Below the pieces are notes generated by a model. That model did not search any database. It was not told the DNA's origin and saw only the letters and a list, made by a program, of their open reading frames with translations. A program made the position numbers and the translations under genes. Below are positions 10,704 to 22,664 of a stretch of DNA of 64,000 bases, one piece after another; position 1 is the first letter of the stretch; each line of letters starts with the position of its first letter. This stretch comes from Eutrigla gurnardus. Lineage: Eukaryota; Chordata; Actinopteri; Perciformes; Triglidae. The DNA lies in the NCBI GenBank assembly GCA_963514095.1, contig OY741280.1, positions 18,260,689-18,324,688 of the forward strand, written 5' to 3'.

Positions 10704-13308
10704 GGGTGAGCGAGAGATGCATTTACTGTATTTGTAAATTGCTGCTTTGTGTGCCTTCTACAGACTTCTACAGTCTTGGTTGCTTGCGCTTATTGAATTA
10801 ATAATTAATAATATAAACAAACGTTCTTTCGGCTATATAGGAGATTATCTCCTTATAATGTAAGCCTGTTCGGTAGAAATATATTTCGTCATATTTTATT
10901 CTATTCTAAGATTGTGCTATAGTGGTTTATTTGATTGTTTTATGAATTGCTTCAGTGTGTGTATTATTTAATTATGAAAGCCTGTAAATGCTGCTGGTGC
11001 CATAAACACACGTGAGCCTGATGTTTGTAATTATAGAGCAAATAAGGTTCAGTCAAAAGTAAAGATGTCGAAATTCTGCTTGAAATATCTCACAAACCAA
11101 ACTGTGTTTGAAAGAATAAACCTTCTTAAAAACTTACACATACTCTAAAAAATGAACTTCGGAGATTTAAATCGATAAATGCAAAATTGATGAAGGTGAT
11201 AAGGGTTAAAGGATGTGTTATTCTATATTATTATTTTGTATCTTTCTTATCCTCAAAAAAACCCATGAAAAGACTCAGTAAAAACCATATTTAAAATCAG
11301 GTCACAAATATTATATATGCATTTATTTATATACATCCTTTAAAAAGGCTGACTCATCTCTTAAAACCTTTTTTTTTTTTTGTAAATGAATTAAGATCTT
11401 GGTGGATATTATCAGCTGTAGTGAGTATGAAGACAGTGTAAAATCAACCACAGCACCCACATTCATTATAATTAAGGATCAAACTCATTAATGTGTTTTT
11501 AAGAGCAACAATGAAACAGCCGAGGCTTTAAATAGGCTACATAGGAAGTTAAACTAATGGACCGTTTTATCTAACAGCGTACTATCAAACTGTTTGAAAT
11601 CCTAAATGACCTGTTAGAGTCGTGACGAACTCACCTGGGTGAAGCCTGTGAAACCAGGCTCTCCATCACCGTGCGGCTGTCCTGTGTGATGCTGCAGCTC
11701 TCTGGCAGCATGCTTCACCTCCTGGAAGCACAATGTTTGATCAGAACACAAGGCTGCACTTAATATGCAGGTTCCTGCTGAATATCTGCTATCTGGCCTT
11801 CAATAGGAGGAAATTTAATAAGCTCCCGGACACAATCTGTGTTCTCCTCGCTCTCCAAACAACGTCTCTCAGCAACCGCTCCAAAGCTGGGCGAGACGTG
11901 GGTGGAAATGTGTCGTAATATAACTTTTTTTGTGTGTGTGAAAGGCTTCGATGGGGACAAAGAAAAAGGGGGGGTTGGATCCGGTGATGTCACTGTCGGG
12001 CCCTAGAGTTTGTAATCTTTATCATGTATTCACAACAGCACAGCGGCATACATGAAGCTACACCTGTCTTTCTTACTTTCTTACAAATTAGATGTTAGAT
12101 CATAGTTATTATCAGATTATGTAGCAAAAATTATGTATTTGATTTTTTCCCCCTGCTAAAAGTATTTTTGGGGGAGTTTTTGTGATTTTGGATTTTGTGA
12201 ATAAAATAGGACACAATTGAATTATGAGGGATTCTGTATTAAAGGAAAAACTAGTAAAATACAATAAAAATAGGAAGGAAGCTACATGGTTGTTTAAAAA
12301 GGACAAACTTTGAATACTATTTCATTCAAAGCTACAAAAAAATCAGCTTAAATAAAAGTTTGCTTAAATAAAAGTTTGTTCCCTGAAGTTTTTGGTTTTC
12401 TGGCCTCGAATATGAAAACTTATTTCACATCAAAACACCAAAGTAGCTTCAGATTAACTAAACCAAAAGAAGTGGGAGGGAAGACGAGCTGACGTACCTG
12501 ACGTCGCTGAGGATCAAACTGACCAGAAGGAGCCGATGGTTTGAGCCTGCAGGTCCGTCCGTTTGCACCCCCCGTCCCTCCCACCGCCAGCGTTTTTATC
12601 CCGCCGACCTGCAACAGCAGCATTCTCAACAACAAACCTGTGTTTTGTCCGGCTGATCGGTGCCAAATGATCCCTGGCTGATCTGAGGTTGAACCTTAAT
12701 GACCAGACGTGTGTTTATTTACACACCGAGGTTTAGTGCGTTTAGCTTTTATCGTTTTCAGTCGTCGTTAAAAGCAGAAGTTAACCAATCAGAAGCAGAA
12801 CTATGTTTTGTATTCTTAAATCTATTTAGTTTTTTTTTACTTTACTTACTGTTTGATAGTTTGCTTGTCCTGATGACTTCATGCGATCGGTTTGGTGAGT
12901 GACTGAGTGTGCTTCTCTGTGTCTGTCCACGGCTAATCTCTCATTCTGCTGCAGCAACCTGCATCATATTTTGGGCGTCCAGTTTATGGCTGCATGCTCA
13001 ACAACCTCTGGTGGTTGTTTACCAGCAGACCTCTCATTGTCTGTTTATACGTTTTATATCACTCACTCACTACTCTCAACTGGCCCCATTTTGTTTTTGG
13101 CAAGATTATAGGGGTTGTAATCATTCAGCAAAATGGAAATATTTGTCCTGTTCTTAATGGTGAATTCAACAGTGTCAATATTTAATGTAGTCAGATATAA
13201 AACCATCCATGATAACGGATAACAAGAAGGAAAATATTTGAACATTGATGACGCTTTGCTGAGACGTTTTTATCACAACATGATAATCATAAAGTTTATC
13301 AGAATGTA

Positions 13309-13343
<35 letters not shown>

Positions 13344-13400
13344 GTCCAACAGGAAGTTAAAACCATATTCTTTAAAAACAACCTACAAAAAACATTTGTT
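10430..13400. other. Intergenic; possible non-coding 5' exons for the FFAR2/3-like gene
   Basis: No coding gene is seen. On the minus strand two good donor-like sites stand out. One reads TTCACCCAG|GTGAGTTCG near 11631-11640 and follows about 100 bp of moderately GC sequence. The other reads GACGTCAG|GTACGTCAG near 12494-12502. Either could end an untranslated first exon of the upstream-promoted minus-strand receptor. This is only a splice-site impression. A (GT)n microsatellite lies at 13311-13341. Confidence 0.25.
13311..13341. repeat. (GT)n microsatellite
   Basis: About 15 GT repeats between the two receptor genes. Confidence 0.9.
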
Positions 13401-13407
13401 AACAGAC

Positions 13408-13413
13408 TTTATT
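13408..13413 (-). terminator. Candidate poly(A) signal of the FFAR1-like gene
   Basis: AATAAA on the minus strand about 530 bp after the stop codon of the minus-strand receptor. Confidence 0.4.
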
Positions 13414-13937
13414 TTGAAGGACATCGTTGAACACTTTACAAGTAAACAGACTTAAAAACGAATGATCATGTTTAGAAAACAAGCAGTTAATGCATCAGCA
13501 GATAATCATTCAAATGTATCATCTATTTCAGATTAAATTGTATAATTAATATCATAGGCACCTGTGTTTTCCACAGGAACAGTTTTCCACTGAAAACACT
13601 TTGCAAACGAAGTATGGCGTATTTCGGGGTGATTCCACTGATGCAGATCTGAGCAGCAACTGACAGACACCAGATGGAGCCATTCGTAAAGTTCAGCACT
13701 GTTTTCAACACCTGTTGAATCATTGCTTCTCAAAAAGAACAATTCTTCCTTTTGTTCAGACTTGTGAAACAGCTTTTGTCCCAATCTTTTTGTTCTTTAG
13801 AACATTTACTCTAAAGAAAAAAAGAAAATCCTTTGCTGGTGTTTGAAGGATCTGATCCTGATCAGTGATGATAGTAGAGTTTCTCTACTCTCCATGGGTG
13901 TTTGGATATGTCCCTGAAGTCTCCGCCCACTGTGACC

Positions 13938-14939
13938 TCACCCCTGGCTTTCCTTCGTCACCTCGCCCCCCACCTGGCTCCTCTCCGATACCGTATGCGG
14001 CGCTCTGACATTCGCAACAACGTTGGTGCTATTGCATCGATGCCGACACCCCTCCATCCGGCTCATTTGGCTTTGCCACCCACACATTCGTCCCATGAAG
14101 CCCCTCGACGTCGCCGGCGACAGCATCAGCATAACCACCGGCTCCAGGAAAACATTACAGGAGCTCGTCAGCATGGCGTACGTCCTCCACTCCACATTGG
14201 CGTTCAACACGAACCCCACGACGTGCGAGGCGTTGTAGGGCGCGTAGCACACCACGAACACCGCCAGCGTGGAGAGGGCAACGGTCAGGACTCGTCTCTT
14301 CCCGAAGGGGCGCAAATTTGAGCGCCACACCAGGGTGACGCAGCGCAGCGTGCAGAAGGACGTCACGATGAGCGGCAACAGGAACAAGGTGATGGCCATC
14401 TCCAGGCGTAGCGGCAGCAGGACGGCCAGCTGGGAGGCGTTGAAGTGGTCGTAGCAGGCGGAAGCGTCGTCCTTAACGGAGACGAAGTTCGGCCCTCCTT
14501 CGGCCACCAGGGCAAAGCTGAGGTGGAGGAGCACCAAGACCCACAAGGCCGCGCTGATGAAGCAGGAGATCCGAGCGCGGCGGTACCTCTTGTAGATGAT
14601 GGGGAATGCGATGCTGAGGTAGCGGCCCACGGTCACCGCGGTGATGAACAGGCAGCTGCCGTACAGCGAGGAGAAGAGGAAGAAGCTGTAGACGGGGCAG
14701 ACGGGCGCCGGCAGCCTCCAGTCCTGGAGCAGAGTCTCCAGAGCCTTGACGGGCAGCCAGGCCACCAGGACCAGGTTGGCCAGGCACAGGTTGAAGGCGT
14801 AGACCACGTTGGGTGTGGCGCCACGCTTGCGGGCCTTACGCACATACACGAACAGGACAAATGCATTGGCGGGGAGGCCCAGCAGGAAGGTGAAGGTGTA
14901 AACGGAGAGGGCGACGCCGTCCTTGGAAGACACGTGCAT
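13938..14939 (-). CDS. Free fatty acid receptor 1-like GPCR (GPR40 family)
   Basis: Single-exon class A receptor of 333 aa; human FFAR1 is 300 aa. GLPANAFVLF in TM1, TPNVVYAFNLCLANLVL with LPVKALETL in TM2, VGRYLSIAFP at the DRY position and APYNASHVVGF in TM6 place it in the FFAR1-3 family. GRY instead of ERY and TPxxVYAxNL are FFAR1 features. Extracellular Cys pair C81 and C162. Ligand-site equivalents are R178 (TM5), H239 (TM6) and R252 (TM7). Human FFAR1 has Asn at the TM6 position, while FFAR2/3 have His as here, so chain-length preference cannot be read from the name. The C-terminal tail (about 270-333) is longer than in human and unlike it. It lies about 4.7 kb upstream of the other receptor on the same strand and is probably a tandem paralogue. 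Confidence 0.85.
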   Translation of the reverse strand: MHVSSKDGVALSVYTFTFLLGLPANAFVLFVYVRKARKRGATPNVVYAFNLCLANLVLVAWLPVKALETLLQDWRLPAPVCPVYSFFLFSSLYGSCLFITAVTVGRYLSIAFPIIYKRYRRARISCFISAALWVLVLLHLSFALVAEGGPNFVSVKDDASACYDHFNASQLAVLLPLRLEMAITLFLLPLIVTSFCTLRCVTLVWRSNLRPFGKRRVLTVALSTLAVFVVCYAPYNASHVVGFVLNANVEWRTYAMLTSSCNVFLEPVVMLMLSPATSRGFMGRMCGWQSQMSRMEGCRHRCNSTNVVANVRAPHTVSERSQVGGEVTKESQG

Positions 14940-15002
14940 GGCTTCGGTTTAGGGCATGGACGTCACAGGAAGGTCCAACTCACCATGGCAACCATTATTT
15001 AA

Positions 15003-16700
15003 CGGATGGTCAGGTGCACCCTTGTCCTCGCGTCCTCTCCATTTATGAAACAAGTCCTTCAAAAGTCCTTTTCGTGGCAGCGATGTCCTTTCCCGAGCTG
15101 GGAGGAGAGCTGCTGTTCAGGCGTCTCAAATGAGGCTCTGAGGCGTTGGCAACATCTGAGACGAATCTGAGAAAATGGGGAAAAAAAGGAGGCGTGGCCT
15201 GTTTGTGGGTATGAAGGGGGCGAGGTGCACACGACATCGTGACAGAGATGCAGATAAGGAGACGCATCCACTCATGCAGATGAAGGGGGGGCATTTAGCA
15301 GGCACCAGGCCGCCTTAATTGTCCTCTCAGTGGAGGGCAACAGACAGGTAGCATCTGGGCTCTTAAGTGCAATGATTCAGAATAATTCGGCGTGTCAGGA
15401 AGCACATGGCCGTCCCTCCTCGAAGCCGAGGCCGTCTAAATGAACTGGAGGGCCCGGCAGTAAAGTCATAAATGTGCCCAAGTTGATGGTCGATGCGAGG
15501 ACAGGATGGGTTGGGCTTCGGGAAAACGGTTGACTGTGTTTGTGGCGGCGCTAGTCACAGTTTTATGGCGGAGAGTGAGTTTGTGAGCCAGAGAGGTGGG
15601 TGTGCCGCGCAGGAGGCGAAGAAAATGGAGCAGAAAATCACCAGGCACTTGTTGCAGAAGCATTTTATTAGAGCAGGACGACGGATACCAAGAAGTGTTT
15701 TTTTCCCAGAAAAGAGCCGCAGCAAGTTGAAAACATGCAGGTGTTTGATCAGTCCATCAACCCACTGCTCAAAGCACACGTGTGTTTGGTGACTCTTCTG
15801 ATGTCTTGGCAACATATGACTGAGATGTTTACCGTCCTTATTAGCTGAAGTGAAAGTGACATTCATTCCCTCTCATATTCTACTCAGGTTTGTTTTTCAG
15901 GCTTCCAGCATGAGGGATATTTAATCACTCCCAGATAAGAGGTCGATCCCAGACGATGGGCCTTAGAAGGACTTTGGTATAGAATCTGTGTCCCAAGTCG
16001 GCGGCCGCATGCATCTATACCGAATAATTAATAAATTAATAAGAATTCCAAAAATCTAGATAACATTTTTTTTAGAGGAGATACATTTTGAAATCTTGAG
16101 CTCCACAAGGTTTAATGGAGTTAACAGTTTATTATTGACACATCTCAAGTTATTTTTTGCGTAATATGTTTAATATTAACAGGAAAATAATGCATTTTAC
16201 TTTGCACATTTTGCTTCATGTCACCAACTTTATATACTTTCTATAATCAGTGCAAATTTGAACCAAATATAGCAGTGGTTTCGCTCTATTTCACCTATGA
16301 GGTCAGTCAATATTTCAATTAATTTCATTACTTTTTGCTGTAATTTATATTCCATCAACATCATGAGAAAAACCCGGTTTTATTCTACTTCCTGCTGCGG
16401 GGAAAATAGATCTGTATCTGAGGATTGTTGCCTGTATTAATAACCTCCCTTTGAAACTAAAATCACTCCCCTTCCTCAAATACACAAATACATTCAGATG
16501 CCATAAATATTTTAATGAATTAATGCTTAATTAAAACAGAAGAACACAAGAATAGAAGATAAAGTACATTGTTGATCATTTAACACAACACCAAACAAAT
16601 TAACCACACAAAGGTCTAGACATGTCAGGACACTGTTAAAATAATGAAATAAAATTCAGGAAAGTGTTTAAAGTATTTGAGACTTTGAGGGACCTGAATG
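15003..16700. other. Intergenic between the FFAR1-like gene and tekt2
   Basis: No supported gene. 15000-15900 is mixed sequence and 16010-16700 is AT-rich. Short reading frames here lack family resemblance and splice support. tekt2 ends on the minus strand at 16722, and its 3' UTR presumably covers the first few hundred bases below that. Confidence 0.5.
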
Positions 16701-16721
16701 TATCTCCAGGGTGTTGTGATG

Positions 16722-18869
16722 TCACTGAGTCAGCTGCAGGTTGCTGCGACCGCTGGAGTTGGTGAGTGGAACCATCAGCACCGAGCTTTTCTCCGAGCTG
16801 GAGGTCGATGCGAGGCGGGTGCGGGTGTTCATGCTTCGTTGCTCCAGAGACAGGGCTTCCCGTTTTTTCGAAAGATCCTCCAACATGCGGGAATGATGGA
16901 GCTTCATCTTCTGCATAGAGTGTCTGGGAGAGCACGGGGGCAAGAGAAACAAGCAAATGTGAATAAGCCATGAGCTCCACTTGTTGATCAGAGCAGCTAA
17001 AGACTTACTGAGCTTCAGAAAGCTTCTGCTTCAGAGCCATGATCGTAGCCTCCAGCTGATGGACTTCGTTCACAAGGCCGTGCTGCACCTGCAAGCCGAC
17101 ACGAAGGGAAGGATGACATTTCCATTGATTGTGAGCCAATTACATTTTTCCTCTAGATTTTGGATTTGGATATCCACAAATGAACAACACGTATCATTTT
17201 TGATGCCTAAATGCAATCAAGGTGTGTTATTTCAACCTCGTCTCTGCACAGGTCCATGCCAGGTCTGCTGGTCCTGTTCTCCAGCCGGGTGTGAGCCAGT
17301 TTCAGGGAGGCCGTCTTTGCCTGCAGATCTGCATCCAGCCCGTGGATGTCGTTCTGCATGTCTGCCATTTCATCTTCAGTCTACAGGCAGAATCACTTCA
17401 ACGATGAACAACGAATCTCCGCGTGCCTTACCTCAAATCCACAGTCCACAAACGTACGATCACAAATGATTTAGATAACTCACATTTCTGATTTGCCACT
17501 CCAGCTCATCGCGGGCCTGCTCTTCATGGTGATTGCGCTTACGGAGGGCAAATTCTGTGGTACGGCTCTGAGCGTCCAACTCATTCTGCAGCTAAGAACA
17601 GGATGGAGGACGGATTAATTGCAAATGCACCACGTTTAACAAGATAGAAGAAATTATTCTGCAAACAGTGATTCTGCTCAAAAAACATTATACATACCTG
17701 GGCTCTGGTGAGGCTCATGTCCTCCCTCATTTGCTGGGACACCGTCATGGCCTCCTGGGCACAGGCCACATTATACCGGCTGAACTGGACCCACTCCTGG
17801 GGGGCGGAGGACCTACGACGACGGCATTCCAGTTTAGTTCACGAAGGCTTCGAGTTAACCGGGAAAGCTTAAAAGGAAATCATTGGCCAAGTTTACCTCG
17901 ATGGTATGCCGGTTGGGTTGGTCTTGAGGGAGATGTGAGGCGTCTCTTTAGTGAGTGACAGGCACGCCATATCGATGTCCAGGGCTTCCATCTTGTTCTG
18001 GAGGTCGGCGGTCAGCTTGTGACGAGCCTCCTGCAAAACACTACGAACCGCAACATAAAAGGTGGTCAAAGAAAAAGCAATTTTTTTGCAATCTTTTGCA
18101 TAACACCATAGCCTATCTTACCACAGCTGCTCGAAGGCCTTGTCGACGTGCTGCTGCAGAACTTGCTGAATTCTTTCAATCAGCTCCACTTCTTTCTTCA
18201 GCTGTTCGTCCACGGGGTCGGTGGCGAGTTCGTACCCTCGCCGTCCGTCCCTCAGCGTCAAGCATTCATTGCCGACCTCCAGGGGAACGGAGGTCGCAGC
18301 CAGGGCCTGCTCTGTCTGCTCTTTGGACTGTCCCAACACACATCCAGGCTTAATAAATGGAGCCACGTTCTCTTTACATGTATATTAAACACACATATGC
18401 ACGGGCCGACATGTTAAAAAGACATCTTTCTGCATTCATGAACATGAAATGAGACAAACTCATTTGTTGCCGATTGGACAAATCACCAGAGTCAGAGCCT
18501 CCATCTCTTTATCCACTTTCTCTGCGCAGGTTTCTAACGCCTCTTTCCACCGGGCAACATCCCACGCCCGCTCCCTCAATCTGTGGCAGGTATCGCTTTC
18601 ATCCCACGTTGTCTGCAGAGAAAAAGGCGAAAATGATTGGTTGATGAAATGTGCATATGGAATATTCCTCCTCTTGTAGTGGGGACACCGACCGTTTAGT
18701 TCCTAGTTCCTACCTTACAGTTGGTGTCGTTGCGTAGGGACCTCCCTTCCTGCCGGATCACGTTGGAAACGCCTCGCTCATGTTGAGCCGTGGCAGACAG
18801 CTGCTCGTTGTTGCCGTTCCACTCCGACACAGTGTGGCGCAGGCCGGGCTTTGCAGGAAGGTCAGACAT
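16722..18869 (-). CDS. tekt2: Tektin-2
   Basis: Nine coding exons, all in frame: 18714-18869, 18487-18612, 18122-18327, 17897-18040, 17698-17812, 17484-17591, 17237-17380, 17009-17088 and 16722-16923. They give 426 aa, against 430 in human TEKT2. Tektins are coiled-coil filament proteins inside the doublet microtubules of cilia and sperm flagella. Recognisable blocks: RSLRNDTNCKTTWDE near residue 45, VPLEVGNECLTLRDGRRG in the middle, KMEALDIDMACLSL, TEFALRKR, and the tektin signature variant RPGMDLCRD, followed by VNEVHQLEATI. The exon-4 acceptor was placed 10 bases before a decoy CAG because only this restores the conserved C-x-LQE. The donor of exon 7 (GTTGAA) is weak but needed for the frame. 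ATG at 18867-18869 begins MSDLPAKPG. Closeness to ago3 matches human 1p34. Confidence 0.93.
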
Positions 18870-19197
18870 CCTTCTGTTGCAGCAATGAACATCCAAATCC
18901 CTGCGTCCGTTGAGTGCAGTTAAATGTGCAGTATTGGCAGACGGAAAGACATGATGCAGCACTTTTGACAGTGTTACTGGAAATTATAATTATAGTGGAA
19001 TTACCCAGCACTTACTGTGTAAGTCCCCTTAAATTGCGGCGTACTACTGTTGTATGGATCAGTTAATAAAATTACTTAGCGGTTCCTACTGGTACTTAAA
19101 TGTAGGTACAACTGTACCAGGGAATGTTAGAGAAAAGGAGTACTTACTTATACTATAGTAGTAAGTATACTGGGTATATTAGTGGAGATCTGGTAAA

Positions 19198-19745
19198 CAT
19201 AGTACCGCTTAAATAATTATGGTATTAACATATCTCACAGTGGTAATGCACTTCCAAAAAGTTATTGACGAAGTACAATAAAAGCAAAACCTTTTTGCAC
19301 TTTGCTCATTGTAATTTGTTGTTTACAGAGATATGGCATTTAGACATTTTGCATTGGTAATTTCCTAAAGTTCCTCCAAGGGAAATGTATTATGTGGTGC
19401 TCTCCTAACTAACCTAACATGCATGCAGGGGCACAACTTCCCAATGTCAGAGGGGTATGCAGCAACAATTTTGCCCCCCCCCCCCAATAAATAAATAAGT
19501 GTGTGCCGGACATAATCATGTATGGGCTTTAAATAATAAAGGTTTGTTTTAAAGTATATCAGCCACTGTAGGCCTACCAAAATGATAGTTTTTAATTAAT
19601 AATACAATAATTTATCGCTTTGGCGCCCCCTTGTGCAGTAAACATAGGAGCACCTCTTAAGTAATTATGGGATTTATGTATCTCACAGTGGTCATGCGCT
19701 TCCTAAAAGTAATATGCAAATAGACCAAGTACATTAAAAGTAAAA
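19198..19745. repeat. Diverged direct repeat pair, about 100 bp each
   Basis: 19198-19290 and 19642-19745 share the same word order: a GTACCGCTTAAATAATTATGG or GCACCTCTTAAGTAATTATGG start, then ATCTCACAGTGGT-ATGC-CTTCC, then AAGTAC-AT-AAAAG. The family is unknown. A poly-C run at 19475-19485 lies between them and another follows at 19787-19802. Confidence 0.5.
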
Positions 19746-19799
19746 ACTTATAATATAGGCTATATATTTTTTACGATTGCTTTGGTGCCCCCCCCCCCC

Positions 19800-22538
19800 C
19801 CCTGGTGCGGCCCCCCTATGCGCCCCATATAGTGCATACTTTTTGCACCACTGCAGGCATGTATTGTTATTAGCCTCATTAAAAGTACATCCAGTCACTG
19901 TAACGTGGAACAGAATGCGGTGTGACAATGACGTAGTGACTCAGAGAGGAGGGCCAGTGTTGTGTTACCACTCTTCACATCCTACTGTATATTTAACGAA
20001 GGAGGCCAGTTTGCGGCATTTGAACGTAATGGGCGTAATTTGACGTTCGTTAGTAATTACACGTTGTAACAGCGACGTGGAAATGCCAGACATGACGGGA
20101 ATGTCTTTGAAGCTAGAGAGACGAGCAAACACGTTTTCCCATAAAACGGCTCATATGGGGCCATAAATTACTACACCAAGCGGCTCGCGGCAGCTCTGAC
20201 GTTTACAATCTCACGTCAAAAGTTCCTTCACGCAGACTTTTTTTTTACTCACCGGAATTCTCCAACGTTCAGGTAGTCGGTGCGGGCAGGATCTTCAGAA
20301 GTTTTCCTAGTAGCGAGCCGTCTCTAGGCAACGAGCCGACACAACGTCCGAGCCAGAATTCTTTAATAATTAAAACACCGTGGCAACGTTCAGAACGAGC
20401 CATGACGTCACGGGCCAACAAAGTAACACAACGCGCTACTAAATTCCGTGACCCATCACATCCTGTGGCCTCATTTTTACACTTCTGGCATTCAAAAAAA
20501 CACATTTCAACACATTAATCGACAGGTGGTAGCAAGACTGTATTTAGGTATGTCCCAGTCAAATATTACGGAAGAGGATTGGGGTCATATGTTATTATTT
20601 TGGTTCTAAATTTAAAGTAAAGTCAGAAATCTAATTTTTTTCTCAGAATTTGAGAAAAAGTTTTCTCAAATATACAGAAGCCCATTTCCGCCGCTGTCAG
20701 GAAAAAAGAGAAACTTAAATTAAAAAGTGAATTAGTCTCACAGAATGACATACTACACTAAGTCATTATTTTGAAGTTATGTTTCTGACAGTTGGCTTAA
20801 ATTTTTAAAATTAAAAATTAAAAAGTTTATCAAAATTCTGAGGAAAAAGTCAGAATTCCAACTTTGAATAGAGAACCCCAAAATAATATTCACATATGGC
20901 CTTAATCCTCTTCCATACAATACAGATAGATCTGCCAAAATCTGTGATATTAGAGGATCAACTAAATGACAAAAGCCCAAAGTGTCAACCCAATATTGTC
21001 AGTGGAAGTATTAATTTTGTGTCACAATCATTGGTTATCAAAATGTATGTGACTTATGTAAATACTCCTGGGCCTATCAAGTAGGATTCATCCTACAAAG
21101 TGAAAACATAACAGCGGTTACAGCTGAAATTCCTCCTGAAGTCACAGAATCTGATGGGTCACAGAATTTGGCGCAATACTTCATATTTAAATCGATATCT
21201 CAACCTCTAATGCGTTCCGCTCACTCATCCACAAAATGTAGGCAGCATCTGTGCCGAACGCCACTCGGGTATAAACACTTGTGTTTTATTGTAGTATCAG
21301 AATTAGTCATGCCAGTGGTTATGGGTTTTCTTTATTCCATGCTGTGGTGACTTTCAGTGTAGACAAAAAAGCTGGTTAGTAACAACTACCATCACTCGCA
21401 TCCAAACTACCTTCCTGACCACGGTCGTTTAGTCGTCTTCTGTCAGCAGCAAAAGGTTCCCAAGGTTTCAACAGATTAGTTTCCAACAAACAAACAAAAA
21501 AAAGAGATAAGCCACCTCAGGTGTCCACTAAAATGCAGCAGGACTAGTGAGCCAAAACCAGAGGCTGGTCTCAAACCAGGACCTCTTGTGACTGAACCTC
21601 TATTTCAGTGCAGTACAACGGTGACCTGGCAAGCAAGATGTACAAACCAAACCTTATTTTAATGCCCGTTAAAATCGATTCCCACCTTGGAAATCCTCTG
21701 TTCTCATTCATCTGTACATCACACCTACTGGGGACACAAGAGAGCTCTAACCTCTTCGTGTTAAAGACCTCATTGAGTCTGGGAAACACCTGCCAGTGCA
21801 CTATTTACCTGAGCTATGTTAACACCTAGATTCTCCAACAGGCTTCTATTAAGGCCTTGCACTAACCATAAAACCTCCATGCCCGCGCCCTCAAAGCTGA
21901 TTTGACTGTCAGAAAAAGCATTGTGGTTCTTTAATTCACCGACATTGGACTATGTTTATAAAGTCTGTGAGCTCTGGTGCTGGGAGTGTCAGTTCAAAGT
22001 GGCAGGAATTGAAAAAAAGTTACCCTTAAATTGCACACAGCTCAACTATATACACATGTGATCCTCCGACAGTCGTTTTTTTAACCTTTCCTTAGCAACA
22101 GTGATGATCAAAATATATTTGTCCGTTATGATGTGGAGTAAATTCCGGATGCAGTTTCCGTGTACACATTCCTTAAACGCTAATAAATTAAAATTAAAAA
22201 TGGGAGCTATCATTCATGTCACATTTAGTAGTTTCATAACACAGCAAACACCAACAAAAAAACAAACAAAAAGGAAGAAATAGGTACGATGAAAAAAAAA
22301 AGTGAAATTATTAAAAAGTAAATTTTCTGTGGCGGGTTCATAATTTAAAGCAAAAAAAAAAAAAAAAAAATAGAGTTTGGTGCAAGCGTGGCGGTGCTGT
22401 GCGGAGGTCGTGATCCTTGAAGCGGAGGCGAGAAGGTTGAGTTAGCTACACGGTTAACGGATTTCAGAGAGTTCGGCTCGGAGCGGCTGGAGGTGGAGGA
22501 GGCCGGTCTCAGTCCTTCAGTGTTCTCCACAAGCCCTC

Positions 22539-22576
<38 letters not shown>

Positions 22577-22660
22577 ATAGTCTCTCATCCTTGTCCTGGT
22601 ATAGTTCAGGTGGGCGGGAGGATGCGACGTTGTGTTTGTGACGTTAGGCGTGTCCAGTCC
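19800..22660. other. Intergenic between tekt2 and usf2
   Basis: tekt2 and usf2 are both on the minus strand, so this holds the tekt2 upstream region and the usf2 3' UTR. 20590-20880 is an AT-rich degenerate repeat with recurring AAAGTCAGAATTC and TCTGAGAAAAAG-like words around CCCATTTCCGCCGCTGTCA. No coding gene was found. A poly-A run lies at 22353-22370. Confidence 0.45.
22541..22570. repeat. (GT)n microsatellite
   Basis: About 15 GT repeats just beyond the usf2 stop codon, in its 3' UTR. Confidence 0.9.
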
Positions 22661-22664
22661 ACGA

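Noticed and set aside
14445..15002. Plus-strand frame of 185 codons
   Set aside because: Antisense of the FFAR1-like gene.
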